Below are positions 1-9,585 of a stretch of 64,000 nt of DNA, in pieces. The translations under genes were made by a program, and so were the position numbers. The stretch is from assembly GCA_029260765.1 (NCBI GenBank), contig JAJDCP010000112.1, positions 1 through 64,000 of the forward strand. Reading direction: 5' to 3'. Each line of letters opens with the position of its first letter. The first letter of the stretch is position 1. The stretch comes from Planctomycetota bacterium. Lineage in GTDB: Bacteria; Planctomycetota; J058; JAJDCP01. The notes under the pieces were generated by a model, which was given only the letters and a program-made list of their open reading frames with translations, made no database searches and had not been told where the DNA came from.

Positions 1-200
1 CCAATGGTAAACCCTAACCCGCCGCACTGACCTGGCCGGCTTTGCCCCCTCCGCCGCTCCCTGCGCGCCGCTACAGCGGTCCAGCCGCGGCCGCCGAAGG
101 ACGATTCCCCCCACCCCCGCAGATTTTTCTGCAAAAACATCGAGCCGTCCGCGATCCCCGGCACAGGGAGGGCACATACCACGCAGTGTTCGAGGTAAAA

Positions 201-2414
201 ATGTTACGGCATCCCTCTTGGCGGATTCTCATCATCCTGGCACTGAGCAGTCTGCTCAGCCTCTGTGGCTGCAGCGAAAGCTCGGGCTCGAGCAGCGGGG
301 CGAACTCCCCACTCAAAGGTGGCACGGGCGCTACCGCGGGTTCTGGGGCGGGCTCCGGTAGCACAGGCAGCACGCCCGCCACGGGCGGCAGCACCGGCAC
401 GGCTGGAAACACAGCCAACGGCGGCGCGGGCGCCTTCGTTCCGGGCACCCCTACGACCGGACAGTTCTCGATGGGCAATGTCACGCCAGCCAGCGCCGCG
501 CGCTGGCAGCTGGCGCGCGATGTCGCCAACCAGGAGCTCGAGGATCTCTGGAACCTGATGCGGCCGGACATCGAAGTGCGTCTGCAGAATGAGGCGGTCG
601 CCTTCGCCGCGGCCGGAACGCTCGCCTACCAGGCGGGTCCGGTCAACATCGGCGTGACCGACATCACCGGCTTGATCCTCGACGCGCAGGAACCTCCCGA
701 GTTCACCAGCCTCAGCAACACGCAGCTCGGCATGCAGCTGCCGCGCAACGGCGTCTGGCGCATCACGCTGAATGCCGAGATCGGCCTGAGCCTCGCGGGC
801 CTGGGCATCAACCTGATCGGCATTCCCGTCTCGATGGAGATCATCCTGTCGGCCACCCTGAATGCCACTCTGAACGATACCGACCCCACCCGCCCGAGGG
901 TGGCCAGCTCGGGCATACCTGTCACGTACATCAACGCAAGTCTCAGCTCGACCAACGCTCTGGTGCAGCCCTACCTGCCCTATCTGAGCACTTCGGCGGC
1001 ACCCATCGTGCAGCAGCTGCTGCAGTTGGTGCTCGGCACCTATGTTTCGTTCACGCTGCAGAGCTTCCCTGGGGACGTCTGGGCGGACGGCGCACCTCCG
1101 CTCACCGACTCGGGCATCGCGACGCCGTTCGAAGAGATCGCCATCAACGTCGACAAGAAGATCCGTGAGGATCATATGCCCCATGGCCTGCTGCACCGTA
1201 TCGAGATGGATACTCCGGTCGACGACGAACCCTGGGACGTCGCCTACCTCAATGGCGGTCCGCAGAACACGGGCAATGTCACGGGCTACTCGGGCGAGAG
1301 CGACTCCGCGATCCACACCGGCTACTACCTGGCATCTCAGGCCTTCCGCTACGCCTCGACCGGCGACCCCGAAGCCCTGGACAATCTGCAGTACACTCTG
1401 GACGGCGTCGGCAAGCTGCTCGACATCAACGGCGGCACCGGCCTGCTGGCTCGCAACGCGGCCCCGATGAACAGCCAGATCGGCCAGCACATCATCAGCC
1501 GTGGCCACTTCGGCCAGACCCAGCTGAATGGTCAGACCTGGGTGGGCTGGCAGTCAGACAGCGGAGTTTCGCGGGACCAGTACAGCGGCATCGTCTTCGG
1601 ACTGGGCATCACCCATGAGATCGTCAACGATCCCGCCGTGCAGGCCGAATGCGCCTTGCGGATCCGCCAGATCATGGACTACCTGATCGCCGAGAACTGG
1701 ATCGTGGTCGACGACCGCCCGAACTGGACGCAGGCCGGCGGCGCCGGCCCGACCGTCTGGACTGTGCAGTCTGCCTACCAGCAGCTCGGTTTCTTGACCA
1801 TCGGTGAGCGGCTGAATCCGGGCCGCTATGCGGCCGAGATCCAGCGCCTGGACGGCCTGGCTCCGTTCACCTGGCTCGGTGCCTGGATCAGCGTCAACCA
1901 GCTGGACGGCTACTACAAGTTCAACCTGCAGATGCTGAACGCGTACAACTACTTCCGGCTGGAGACCGACCAGCAGCGTTGGATGGAGATGGCACGCGGC
2001 TATCGTATCGTGCAGCGCTGGGTGGGACACCACCACAACCCGCACTTCGATATGATCCAGTCGGCGATCGACCCTGCGCTGCAGACGAGCCTCTTCCCCA
2101 GCGTGCGCGAGAGCCTGCGGCTGTTCCTGACCCGCAACCACCGTGATCGGGTGCCGCCCGGCCTCGACCTCTCGGTGATCCAGTGGGCCGACTTCACCTT
2201 CGGTAGCCTGAGCAGCCCGCTCGGCAACACCGAGACCGTGCCGACGGCGCCGATTCCCATTCCTCTGCGCAAGTACACAGGCTACTTCCAGTGGCAGAAG
2301 CAGCCCTCGCGGGAAGCTGTGCGTCAGCCGACCAATTTTGGTGCCTTCCTCGAAAAGCCCGGCATCGACGTCGACCTGCCCTACTGGATGGGTCGCTGGC
2401 ACGGAGCGTTTTGA
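201..2414 (+). CDS. exported lipoprotein, unknown function, possible alpha-barrel enzyme body
   Basis: The start ATG at 201 is preceded by GAGGT. The frame is open upstream to 42, but the lipoprotein signal begins at 201: hydrophobic IILALSSLLSL then LCGC, acylated Cys about residue 24. A Ser/Gly/Thr-rich linker follows (about 25-100), as in the neighbouring exported proteins. The 737-aa product has an amphipathic first half; the second half is rich in Trp, Tyr and His (HTGYYLASQAFRYAST near residue 371, DSGVSRDQYSGIVFG later), which recalls alpha/alpha-barrel glycan-processing enzymes. That resemblance is an impression, and I recognise no named family. The stop overlaps the next start by one base, so the two genes are probably co-transcribed and translationally coupled. 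Confidence 0.85.
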   Translation: MLRHPSWRILIILALSSLLSLCGCSESSGSSSGANSPLKGGTGATAGSGAGSGSTGSTPATGGSTGTAGNTANGGAGAFVPGTPTTGQFSMGNVTPASAARWQLARDVANQELEDLWNLMRPDIEVRLQNEAVAFAAAGTLAYQAGPVNIGVTDITGLILDAQEPPEFTSLSNTQLGMQLPRNGVWRITLNAEIGLSLAGLGINLIGIPVSMEIILSATLNATLNDTDPTRPRVASSGIPVTYINASLSSTNALVQPYLPYLSTSAAPIVQQLLQLVLGTYVSFTLQSFPGDVWADGAPPLTDSGIATPFEEIAINVDKKIREDHMPHGLLHRIEMDTPVDDEPWDVAYLNGGPQNTGNVTGYSGESDSAIHTGYYLASQAFRYASTGDPEALDNLQYTLDGVGKLLDINGGTGLLARNAAPMNSQIGQHIISRGHFGQTQLNGQTWVGWQSDSGVSRDQYSGIVFGLGITHEIVNDPAVQAECALRIRQIMDYLIAENWIVVDDRPNWTQAGGAGPTVWTVQSAYQQLGFLTIGERLNPGRYAAEIQRLDGLAPFTWLGAWISVNQLDGYYKFNLQMLNAYNYFRLETDQQRWMEMARGYRIVQRWVGHHHNPHFDMIQSAIDPALQTSLFPSVRESLRLFLTRNHRDRVPPGLDLSVIQWADFTFGSLSSPLGNTETVPTAPIPIPLRKYTGYFQWQKQPSREAVRQPTNFGAFLEKPGIDVDLPYWMGRWHGAF

Positions 2415-3361
2415 TGGCACCTTCACGACGCACCACGCAGATCCTGATTCTCTGCCTGCCGTTGCTGTTCGGAGGGACAGCGTTCTGGCTGCTCGGCGAC
2501 CAGGACGTCACCGCCCCGGCGCTGACCGCGCCGCGGGCGGCCGCTGCGGCCCCTGCGTTGGCCGACGCGGCACTGCTGGACGAGCTTCCCCCGCCTCCCC
2601 CGGCCACACAGACCGTGGCTCTCGAGTTGGACGAAAGCCTGCTGCAGCTCGGCGATGCGCTCTTCACCCGTTGGGAGCGTGAAGCTGCCCAACGGCGCGC
2701 CGCCCAGACGGCACTTCAGCGTGCCGAAGCGCTCGAGATCGATGCCGTCGGCCTGCGCCACGAGCTCGAAGCCCTGGCGCGCCAGGGAGGAGCCGTTGCC
2801 GTCGCGGAGCTGTTGCTCGAGGAGATGGCCGATGCTCCCACGGAGCTGGTCTTCCAGACCGCGCTCGGACTGAGCCACTTTCCTGAGGTCGGCGTCTGCG
2901 CTCGGCTGCTGCGCGGCCTGGAAGACGCTCCCGAGCATCTGCAGCCGGCGCTGGTCTTCGCTCTGCGAGGATCGACAGCCAGGAGCGTCGACAACGCGTT
3001 TGCCGAGCTCTACAGCGATGCGACGAACACCGAACTGCTGCGCAACACCGCGGCGTTCAACCTGGCCAGCCCGGGCAGACTCGAGCGCTTGCCGGCGGAC
3101 ACCCGCGCGCAGCTGGTCGAGGCCGCGCGCACCGATCTGCTCGGTGATCAGCGTGCGTGCTTCACGGCTGCCGCTGATGTGCTGGGCAGCGCAGCATTGG
3201 GCCCTTCGGAGCTGAGCTGGCTGCGCCGCCTGGCCAGCGACGACCTGATACCAGAACGCCGACTGGCCGCGATGCGCGTGCTCGCCCGGCAGGGTATGAG
3301 CGACAGCAGCTTGCAGGCTGAGCTTCAAGACCTCTTGGCGAACGGGCTGCCAGGGCTGTAG
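2414..3361 (+). CDS. membrane-anchored HEAT-like repeat protein, unknown function
   Basis: This 315-aa protein starts at the ATG overlapping the previous stop (ATGA arrangement). Residues 9-27 form one hydrophobic N-terminal segment (ILILCLPLLFGGTAFWLL), an uncleaved anchor or signal. An Ala/Pro-rich stretch follows, then a helical region made mostly of Leu, Ala, Glu and Arg with a HEAT-like rhythm (for example ELVFQTALGLSHFPEVGVCARLLRGL). It lies between an exported lipoprotein and a ceramidase-like lipoprotein and probably works outside the cytoplasm with them. No catalytic motif is visible. Confidence 0.8.
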   Translation: MAPSRRTTQILILCLPLLFGGTAFWLLGDQDVTAPALTAPRAAAAAPALADAALLDELPPPPPATQTVALELDESLLQLGDALFTRWEREAAQRRAAQTALQRAEALEIDAVGLRHELEALARQGGAVAVAELLLEEMADAPTELVFQTALGLSHFPEVGVCARLLRGLEDAPEHLQPALVFALRGSTARSVDNAFAELYSDATNTELLRNTAAFNLASPGRLERLPADTRAQLVEAARTDLLGDQRACFTAAADVLGSAALGPSELSWLRRLASDDLIPERRLAAMRVLARQGMSDSSLQAELQDLLANGLPGL

Positions 3362-3428
3362 GCCGAGCGGATCCCCCATCACCACAGATAGACAAAGGCC
3401 CGCCCCGCGGGCAACCAGGAGAATCCAA

Positions 3429-5243
3429 GTGCGCAATGCAAGCGTCCTGCTCTGCTGCCTCAGCCTGCTCTTCGGAGCGGGTTGCAAAAAATCCAGCGGC
3501 AGCTCTTCGGCAACTTCAACAGGCAATGGGGCGGCTACCAGCAATACGGCAGGCAACGCCGCGACGGGCAGTAGCTCGGGAACAACCTCGCCGACCCCGA
3601 CAAGCAGCTTCCAACTGATCTCGACCCACCCGCTGAGCAGCGCGACCGGGGTGGCGGCCGACGCCCGCATCCGGCTGCGTTTCAGCGCCAGTCTCGACCC
3701 GGCCAGCGTCACTGCGGCCAGCGCTCAGCTGCGCGTGGCAGGCCGCGAAGTCCGCACGATACAGCACGTACAGGGAGACCTGCTCGAGCTCGAGCCGTTT
3801 GTCGTGATGGCGGCGGGCGAGCTGTACACCGTTGAGCTCAGCACAGCCCTGCGGTCGGTTGCCGGCGACCCGCTGACAGCCGCCACCGCCTTCAGCTTCG
3901 AGACCGACCCCAGCGCCCCGCGGCGCGGATTGGTCTTCCAGGCGGGCGTCGCGGTGGTCGATATCACACCGCCCGTCGGGGTGCCCCTGGGCGGCTTCGG
4001 AGAGGGCGCGCGCCGGCTCTTCTTCCCTGATCTGAGCTCGAGCAACTACTACACCTGGTTCGCGCCGTCCCAGGGCGTGCGCGACCCGATCCTCGCGAAA
4101 GCGCTCGTGTTGGACGACGGTGTCGACCGGGTGGCCCTGGTCAGCCTCGACATCATCGCGTCGGACAACCGCGCCGCTGAAGCCATCTTCCTCAAGCTGG
4201 CGCAGCGCGGGGTGGCGCTCGATCCGCATGCGATCATGACCTGCGCCTCCCACACCCACAGCGGACCCGGCACGATCACCGAGTCGAGGTTCTGGGAGCT
4301 GGCGGCCATGGACTACTTCCAGCCGACAGTCTTCGATGCCCTGGTGACCGGTATCGCCGACGCTCTGGAGATGGCGGTGCAGAACCTGCAGCCCGCAGCT
4401 CTCGGCCTGGGGCTTGGCCAACTCAGTGGTGTCTCGCTCAATCGGCGGGCGGGGACCTCACCGAACTACCAACCCGACAGCATCGATCCCGACCTGGGCG
4501 TGATCCGTATCGACAAGCCTGACGGCACGCCTCTTGCCACGGTTTACAACTACGCCATCCACGGACTCGCCTACTGGTCGGACAACATGGAGTACTCCGC
4601 CGACCTGATGGGCGAGGCATCGGCCTGGATCGAGACACAGCTCGGAGGCACGGCCTTATTCGTCAACGGTGCAGAAGGGGATATCAACCCCGACAGGAGC
4701 CTGGCGAGCAGCGATCCGGCCATCGCTAGCCTGATCGGCCAGCTGATCGGCGATGCCACGATGCAGATCCACGCCCAGGCGACCCCCGAGCTCGACGTCG
4801 ACATTGCCGGTGCCTGGGCCGCCGTCGATATGGGCACTCCCTTTATGTGGCTGGGGGCGACGGCGATCAACCCGGTTCCCGCGTTCATTCAGAACTTCCT
4901 GGGGAATATCCCCACCAGCTGGGGCATCACGATCACCCTGACGCCGCAGGATATGGACCGCGAGTTCCGCTTCCAGGCAGTGCGTCTGCAGCGTAGCCTG
5001 TTGAGCTCGATCCCTGGCGAGGCCATCCACGAGGTCGGCCTTGAGGTCAAGGCAGCCGGCGCTGCCTACGGCTTCGAGCACACTTTCGTCGCCGGCCTGG
5101 CGAACGGCCATATGTCCTACATCACTACGCCGCAAGAGTACCAGTTCGGCGGTTACGAGGGCGCCGCCACGCTGTTTGGTTCCGACACCGGGACGAAGGT
5201 GGTCGATGCCTGCAAGTCCCTGATGCCTGGAGTGCTGTGGTGA
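3429..5243 (+). CDS. neutral/alkaline ceramidase-like lipoprotein with N-terminal Ig-like domain
   Basis: GTG start at 3429 preceded by AGGAGA. The signal peptide ends in FGAGC (acylated Cys about residue 19), then a Ser/Thr/Gly linker. Residues about 58-155 read as a bacterial Ig-like domain of the SbsA/Big_5 type (THPLSSATGVAADARIRLRFS). From about 160 the body matches the neutral ceramidase N-terminal family: AGVAVVDITPPVGVPLGGFG, the His motif CASHTHSGPG and the later NGAEGDINPD. Neutral ceramidases hydrolyse the amide bond of ceramides using a metal bound by such histidines; many bacterial relatives have unknown substrates. At 604 aa the length is normal for the fold plus one Ig domain. 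The stop overlaps the next GTG (GTGA). Confidence 0.85.
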   Translation: MRNASVLLCCLSLLFGAGCKKSSGSSSATSTGNGAATSNTAGNAATGSSSGTTSPTPTSSFQLISTHPLSSATGVAADARIRLRFSASLDPASVTAASAQLRVAGREVRTIQHVQGDLLELEPFVVMAAGELYTVELSTALRSVAGDPLTAATAFSFETDPSAPRRGLVFQAGVAVVDITPPVGVPLGGFGEGARRLFFPDLSSSNYYTWFAPSQGVRDPILAKALVLDDGVDRVALVSLDIIASDNRAAEAIFLKLAQRGVALDPHAIMTCASHTHSGPGTITESRFWELAAMDYFQPTVFDALVTGIADALEMAVQNLQPAALGLGLGQLSGVSLNRRAGTSPNYQPDSIDPDLGVIRIDKPDGTPLATVYNYAIHGLAYWSDNMEYSADLMGEASAWIETQLGGTALFVNGAEGDINPDRSLASSDPAIASLIGQLIGDATMQIHAQATPELDVDIAGAWAAVDMGTPFMWLGATAINPVPAFIQNFLGNIPTSWGITITLTPQDMDREFRFQAVRLQRSLLSSIPGEAIHEVGLEVKAAGAAYGFEHTFVAGLANGHMSYITTPQEYQFGGYEGAATLFGSDTGTKVVDACKSLMPGVLW

Positions 5244-8200
5244 GAAGCCTGCTCGCGCTGTCTCTCGGGCTGGGGCTGCTCGCCCCGCTGCATGCCGACC
5301 TCGCCGCGGGCCCCTGGTTGCAGAAACTGGGGCACGAACGCGTCAGCATCTGCTGGCTGATCGACCGCACCGGCGTCGGTGAGGTGCGCTACGGAACGAC
5401 GCTGGGACAGCTCAATCAGAGCCAGAGCAGTAGCGCGACGGCGGCCTACCACAGCGTCGAGTTGCAGGGGCTGTTGCCCGACACGCGCTACTATTATGCC
5501 CTGTTTGAAGGTCCACAGCAGCTGGCCGGCGGCGACTGGGGTACGTGGTTCCGCACGGCTCCAGCGCCTGGAGGACGCGAGCCGGTACGTCTGTGGGCAG
5601 CCGGAGACGTCGGCACGGGAACCAGCGAACAGGCAGCGGTACTGACCGGCATGCTCTCGGCCTGCAACGGCCGCTGGCCGGAGCTCTTCCTGGGGCTCGG
5701 GGACCTGGCCTACGACTATGGCAATGTCGATGAGTTCGTGGACAACTTCTTCACCCCCTACAAAGCGGTGCTCCCGCGCATGGGCTTGTTTCCCTGTGTG
5801 GGCAACCACGAGACCTACGGCATGCAGCGCGACTGGGGGGCGGGCCCGCAGTTCGCCTACTTCAACCTGTTCGACCTGCCGACCCAGAGCTCGGGCAGCG
5901 AGAACTACTACAGCTTCGTACGCGCCAACCTGCGGGTGGTGGTGCTCGACTCCCAGATGAGCAATGCCTCGGCGGGCGGGCCCATGGCGACCTGGCTGCA
6001 GGCGGTGCTGGCTGCGAGCAGTGCGGAATGGACGATCGCCTGTTTCCACCATGGGCCCTACACCAAGGGCAGCCACGACTCCGACAGCGAGTCCCAACAC
6101 ATCGACATGCGTGAGAACATCCTGCCGATTCTCGAGTCCTACGGCGTCGACCTCGTACTCAGCGGGCACTCCCACGTCTACGAGCGCAGCTATCTGGTCG
6201 ACGGCGGCTACGACACTCCCACGAGCACCGGCCTGGGGACCGTGATCCTCGATCCTGGCGACGGCAGCTGGTCGGGCCATGGCGTGTACGCCAAGCCCGC
6301 CGGCATCGCGCCGCACGCCGGTGCGGTCTATATCACCACCGGCAACGGCGGCCACGTCGGCTCTGTGCAGAGCGACTACCCACATGTGCTCTCGCGCCAC
6401 TCTGAGCTCGAGTTGGGCTCGTGCATCATCGATGTGGTGGGCTCCCAACTCACAGTACGGCACATTCGTGAGACCGGCCAGGTCAGCGACCTGTTCTCGA
6501 TCCGCAAAGGACCGGATCTCGAGGCGCCACAACCGGTCGCGGCGCGCCAGCTCAGCAGCGACCAGATCTTGCTGCAACTCAGTGAGCCCGTCGCGGCAGG
6601 CATGTTCGATCCGGCGCGGTACAGCAGCAACGGCACGAGCGTTCTCAGTGCGGCTCCCACGGGCGACCCTGTCGAGGTGCTGCTCGGCACCAGCCCACAC
6701 CTGCTCGGGCCGCTCTACAGCTTGCATATCGTTGACTTGGAAGATATAGCGGGGAACCTCGCGGCGGGGCCCTTCGACATCGAATACCGGGGAGATCCCC
6801 CTGCGATGGTGGTGCTCGGAGCCGGGCAGAGCTGGCAGTACTTCGAAGGCAGCAGCGATCCGGGCGCGGGCTGGCAGACACCGGGCTACAACGCCAGCAA
6901 CTGGCCCCTCGGAGCGAGCGGCTTCGGCTATGGAGACGGAGACGATGCGACCCTGCTCAGCAACATGGAGAACCACTACACCAGCGTGTTTCTGCGCCAG
7001 AGCTTCCAGATCCCCGATGTCGGCACGCTGCGCGAGTTGTGGCTGGACCTGGATTATGACGACGGTTTCGTCGCGTATTTGAACGGCGTCGAGGTGGCGC
7101 GGGCCAACGCGCCGGACCCTGCGCTCTGGAGCGACACGGCGATCACCAACCACGAGGCGGGCAGCCCCGAGTTCTTCCGCTTGCCGGTCAGCGCTGCGCA
7201 GACGGGATCGAACCTGCTCGCCATCCACGGGCTGAACCGTTGGCAGAATAGCAGTGATTTCAGTTTGATTCCGGTGCTGAAGCGCATCGGGGGGAACGTC
7301 TATCCGGTCCTGTCCGGACCTGCTCCGAGTCCACCCCTGGTGGTTCTACCGCCAGCAGGAGGGGGAGGAACAGGGGGAAGCGGCAACTCGGGCAACTCCG
7401 GCAACTCCGGCAGCCTGGGGAACGCCACAGCAAGCGGCAGCGCCCCCGCGACCCCCGGCACAGCTGGAGCCCCCGCCCCGGGGTCCGGCGGCGGTTCCGG
7501 AGGCGGCAGCTGCAGCCTGGACCCGAGCCAGGCGGGCAGCGCGTTGCCCGCTGGGCTGATGCTCGCCGCCGGCGTCTGGGCGCGTAGACGCAAGCGGCGC
7601 GCGTCGCCCCGGCGTGTGGCCCGCAAACGGCGCCTGCGCGCTGTTCTGCGGCTGCTATTGTTGGCGGGGGCGCTGGGCTGTTCGAGCGGTGCGGGCGGTT
7701 CGGCGGCTCCGACCGCGGGCGCTTCCAGTACACCGGGCGGCGGCTCGGGCAGTAGCACGGCGGCCCCTGTTCCCCGCCTGCGGGTTGGCGCGGCCGCGGT
7801 GGAGATCACGCCCGGCTTCGAGCGCTTCGACGACGCCGATGGTGATGGCTTCAAAGGCTCTCAAGAGAGCTTCTTCGATACCGGCCGCGACGGCCTGTAC
7901 AGCTCCCAGGAGCCCGGCTATCACTACCAGAGCAACCCCGACCCGCATGGCGACGACTACGACCCGGTCGCCAATCCCGATGGGAGCGAAGCCAACAACG
8001 AGTGGGACGAGACGGTGCTGGCAGGTTTTGGCGGCTTTGTGACCGGCTCATTCATTACCGGCAACACCCGCTATGCCAACGGAGCGCTCGACCCGCTCTG
8101 GGCGCGCAGCCTGGTGCTCGAGAAGGACAGCACTCTGGTCGTGCTGCAGACTCTGGACCTGGTAGGTTTGCTGCATGTCGACACCAACTACGTCAAGCGC

Positions 8201-9496
8201 AGGATCGAGCAGCGCCTCGGCATCCCTAGCGCAAACATCGTGATCGCCAGCACCCACTGCCACAGTGGACCCGACGTCGTCAGCCTCTGGTCGGGGAAGA
8301 TCGAGTACGAATACCTGGCCAGACTGCGCGAACGTATGCTCGACTCCATCCAGGCCGCCTATGCCGCGTTGCGCCCCGCCGAGCTGCGCAGCGCCACCAG
8401 CGAGCCGCTCAGCGCCTATGACGCCCACAGCCTGTTGTTCAAGACGGGTCCGCAGACGGACTTCGGCTTCGGCCTGCCGAATTTCGCTGCATCGCTCGAG
8501 CAGGCAAAACTCGCCGACGACATCTTCACCCTGCAGACAGACCTGCGCGACCCCTTCCTGCGCAACACCGAGATCAGCGCGCTGGGTTTCTACGAGCCGG
8601 GCACGCAGCAGGCCATCGCCACACTGATCAACTGGCACAACCACCCGGAGGTCCTGACGGAGTCGAACATCATGGTCTCCAGCGACTTCCCCCACTTCGT
8701 GCGTCAACACGCGGAGGCGACGCTGGGGGGAACCTGTCTGTACTTCAGCGGCACCGTGGGTGGGCAGATCGGCGCGCTCGAAGACACGCCCGTCCCCGCC
8801 CGGGATGCCCAGGGGCAGCCCATCTACGCGCCAGGTGTGCTCGATGCGCACGGGCAGCCGTTTCCCAGCTTCCACAGCCAGGGCTCGGTCGAGAAGATCC
8901 GTTCGTTGGGCAGGTTGATCGCCGAGCAGGCCCTGGCTGCGTTGGCGAGCGCCCCCGTGACGAAAGACCCGCAGCTGCAGATCCGCTCCGAAGAGCTGGA
9001 GATCGACTTCGAGTACCCTGCCTTCCAGGTGCTGGCGAGTCTGCTCGATCAGCGCCACGACAAAGATCCCCAGGACCAGCTGTTGCAGCGGCCCTACTTC
9101 GTCTCGCTGGTCGGAGGCACCTCGGTTCCCATCTCGCACCTGCGCATCGGCGAAGCCGAGATCATCACCGCGCCCGGAGAGATCTTCCCCGACCACTGGC
9201 TGGGTCGGCCGGCGAGCAGTGTGCTGTACAACTATGGCAGCTGGGACTTTCCGGCGATGCCCAGCGTGCGCGCGGCGATGCAGGGTCGCGACCGCTTTGT
9301 ATTCGGATTGGCACACTCCTATCTGGGCTATATGATCCCAGAGACGGACTACCTGCCCCTGATCTTCGTCGGCCATCCGAACTACTACGAAGAGTTTGTC
9401 TCCGCAGGCAGCCACTTTGGCGACAATGTCGGCAACAAGATGCTGCAGATGCTCGGCAGCCCGCTGCGCTTCAGCAGCTATCCGATCCGGCCCTGA
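5240..9496 (+). CDS. purple acid phosphatase-like / neutral ceramidase-like fusion protein (1418 aa)
   Basis: GTG start at 5240 overlaps the previous stop; an in-frame GTG at 5237 is the alternative. After a signal peptide (about 1-20) comes a fibronectin-like then metallophosphoesterase unit with the purple-acid-phosphatase motifs AAGDVG, GLGDLAYDYG, CVGNHE, FHHGPY and SGHSHVYER. Next are an Ig-like segment and a jelly-roll-like domain (DLDYDDGFVAYLNGVEVARAN) often seen in secreted planctomycete proteins. A Gly/Ser/Asn-rich linker leads to a Cys, a short hydrophobic stretch and RRRKRR, like a C-terminal sorting tail. With no stop, the frame continues into a second lipoprotein-like signal (LRLLLLAGALGC) and a complete ceramidase-like domain (VGAAAVEITPG, STHCHSGPD). 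An in-frame GTG at 7616 could start the second half separately. Confidence 0.8.
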   Translation: MRSLLALSLGLGLLAPLHADLAAGPWLQKLGHERVSICWLIDRTGVGEVRYGTTLGQLNQSQSSSATAAYHSVELQGLLPDTRYYYALFEGPQQLAGGDWGTWFRTAPAPGGREPVRLWAAGDVGTGTSEQAAVLTGMLSACNGRWPELFLGLGDLAYDYGNVDEFVDNFFTPYKAVLPRMGLFPCVGNHETYGMQRDWGAGPQFAYFNLFDLPTQSSGSENYYSFVRANLRVVVLDSQMSNASAGGPMATWLQAVLAASSAEWTIACFHHGPYTKGSHDSDSESQHIDMRENILPILESYGVDLVLSGHSHVYERSYLVDGGYDTPTSTGLGTVILDPGDGSWSGHGVYAKPAGIAPHAGAVYITTGNGGHVGSVQSDYPHVLSRHSELELGSCIIDVVGSQLTVRHIRETGQVSDLFSIRKGPDLEAPQPVAARQLSSDQILLQLSEPVAAGMFDPARYSSNGTSVLSAAPTGDPVEVLLGTSPHLLGPLYSLHIVDLEDIAGNLAAGPFDIEYRGDPPAMVVLGAGQSWQYFEGSSDPGAGWQTPGYNASNWPLGASGFGYGDGDDATLLSNMENHYTSVFLRQSFQIPDVGTLRELWLDLDYDDGFVAYLNGVEVARANAPDPALWSDTAITNHEAGSPEFFRLPVSAAQTGSNLLAIHGLNRWQNSSDFSLIPVLKRIGGNVYPVLSGPAPSPPLVVLPPAGGGGTGGSGNSGNSGNSGSLGNATASGSAPATPGTAGAPAPGSGGGSGGGSCSLDPSQAGSALPAGLMLAAGVWARRRKRRASPRRVARKRRLRAVLRLLLLAGALGCSSGAGGSAAPTAGASSTPGGGSGSSTAAPVPRLRVGAAAVEITPGFERFDDADGDGFKGSQESFFDTGRDGLYSSQEPGYHYQSNPDPHGDDYDPVANPDGSEANNEWDETVLAGFGGFVTGSFITGNTRYANGALDPLWARSLVLEKDSTLVVLQTLDLVGLLHVDTNYVKRRIEQRLGIPSANIVIASTHCHSGPDVVSLWSGKIEYEYLARLRERMLDSIQAAYAALRPAELRSATSEPLSAYDAHSLLFKTGPQTDFGFGLPNFAASLEQAKLADDIFTLQTDLRDPFLRNTEISALGFYEPGTQQAIATLINWHNHPEVLTESNIMVSSDFPHFVRQHAEATLGGTCLYFSGTVGGQIGALEDTPVPARDAQGQPIYAPGVLDAHGQPFPSFHSQGSVEKIRSLGRLIAEQALAALASAPVTKDPQLQIRSEELEIDFEYPAFQVLASLLDQRHDKDPQDQLLQRPYFVSLVGGTSVPISHLRIGEAEIITAPGEIFPDHWLGRPASSVLYNYGSWDFPAMPSVRAAMQGRDRFVFGLAHSYLGYMIPETDYLPLIFVGHPNYYEEFVSAGSHFGDNVGNKMLQMLGSPLRFSSYPIRP

Positions 9497-9585
9497 GGCT
9501 CGATCTCCGCTGCCTGTCCAGCCGACGGGTGAATAGCTCCCGCTGCGCAGTGTCTCAAAGCTGGTGCCCTCGGTTGGAGTTCCCC

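Noticed and set aside
5153..7228. Long minus-strand open frame of about 690 codons opposite the phosphatase gene
   Set aside because: High-GC shadow: no signal, motifs or SD, and the plus strand carries clear phosphatase motifs throughout.
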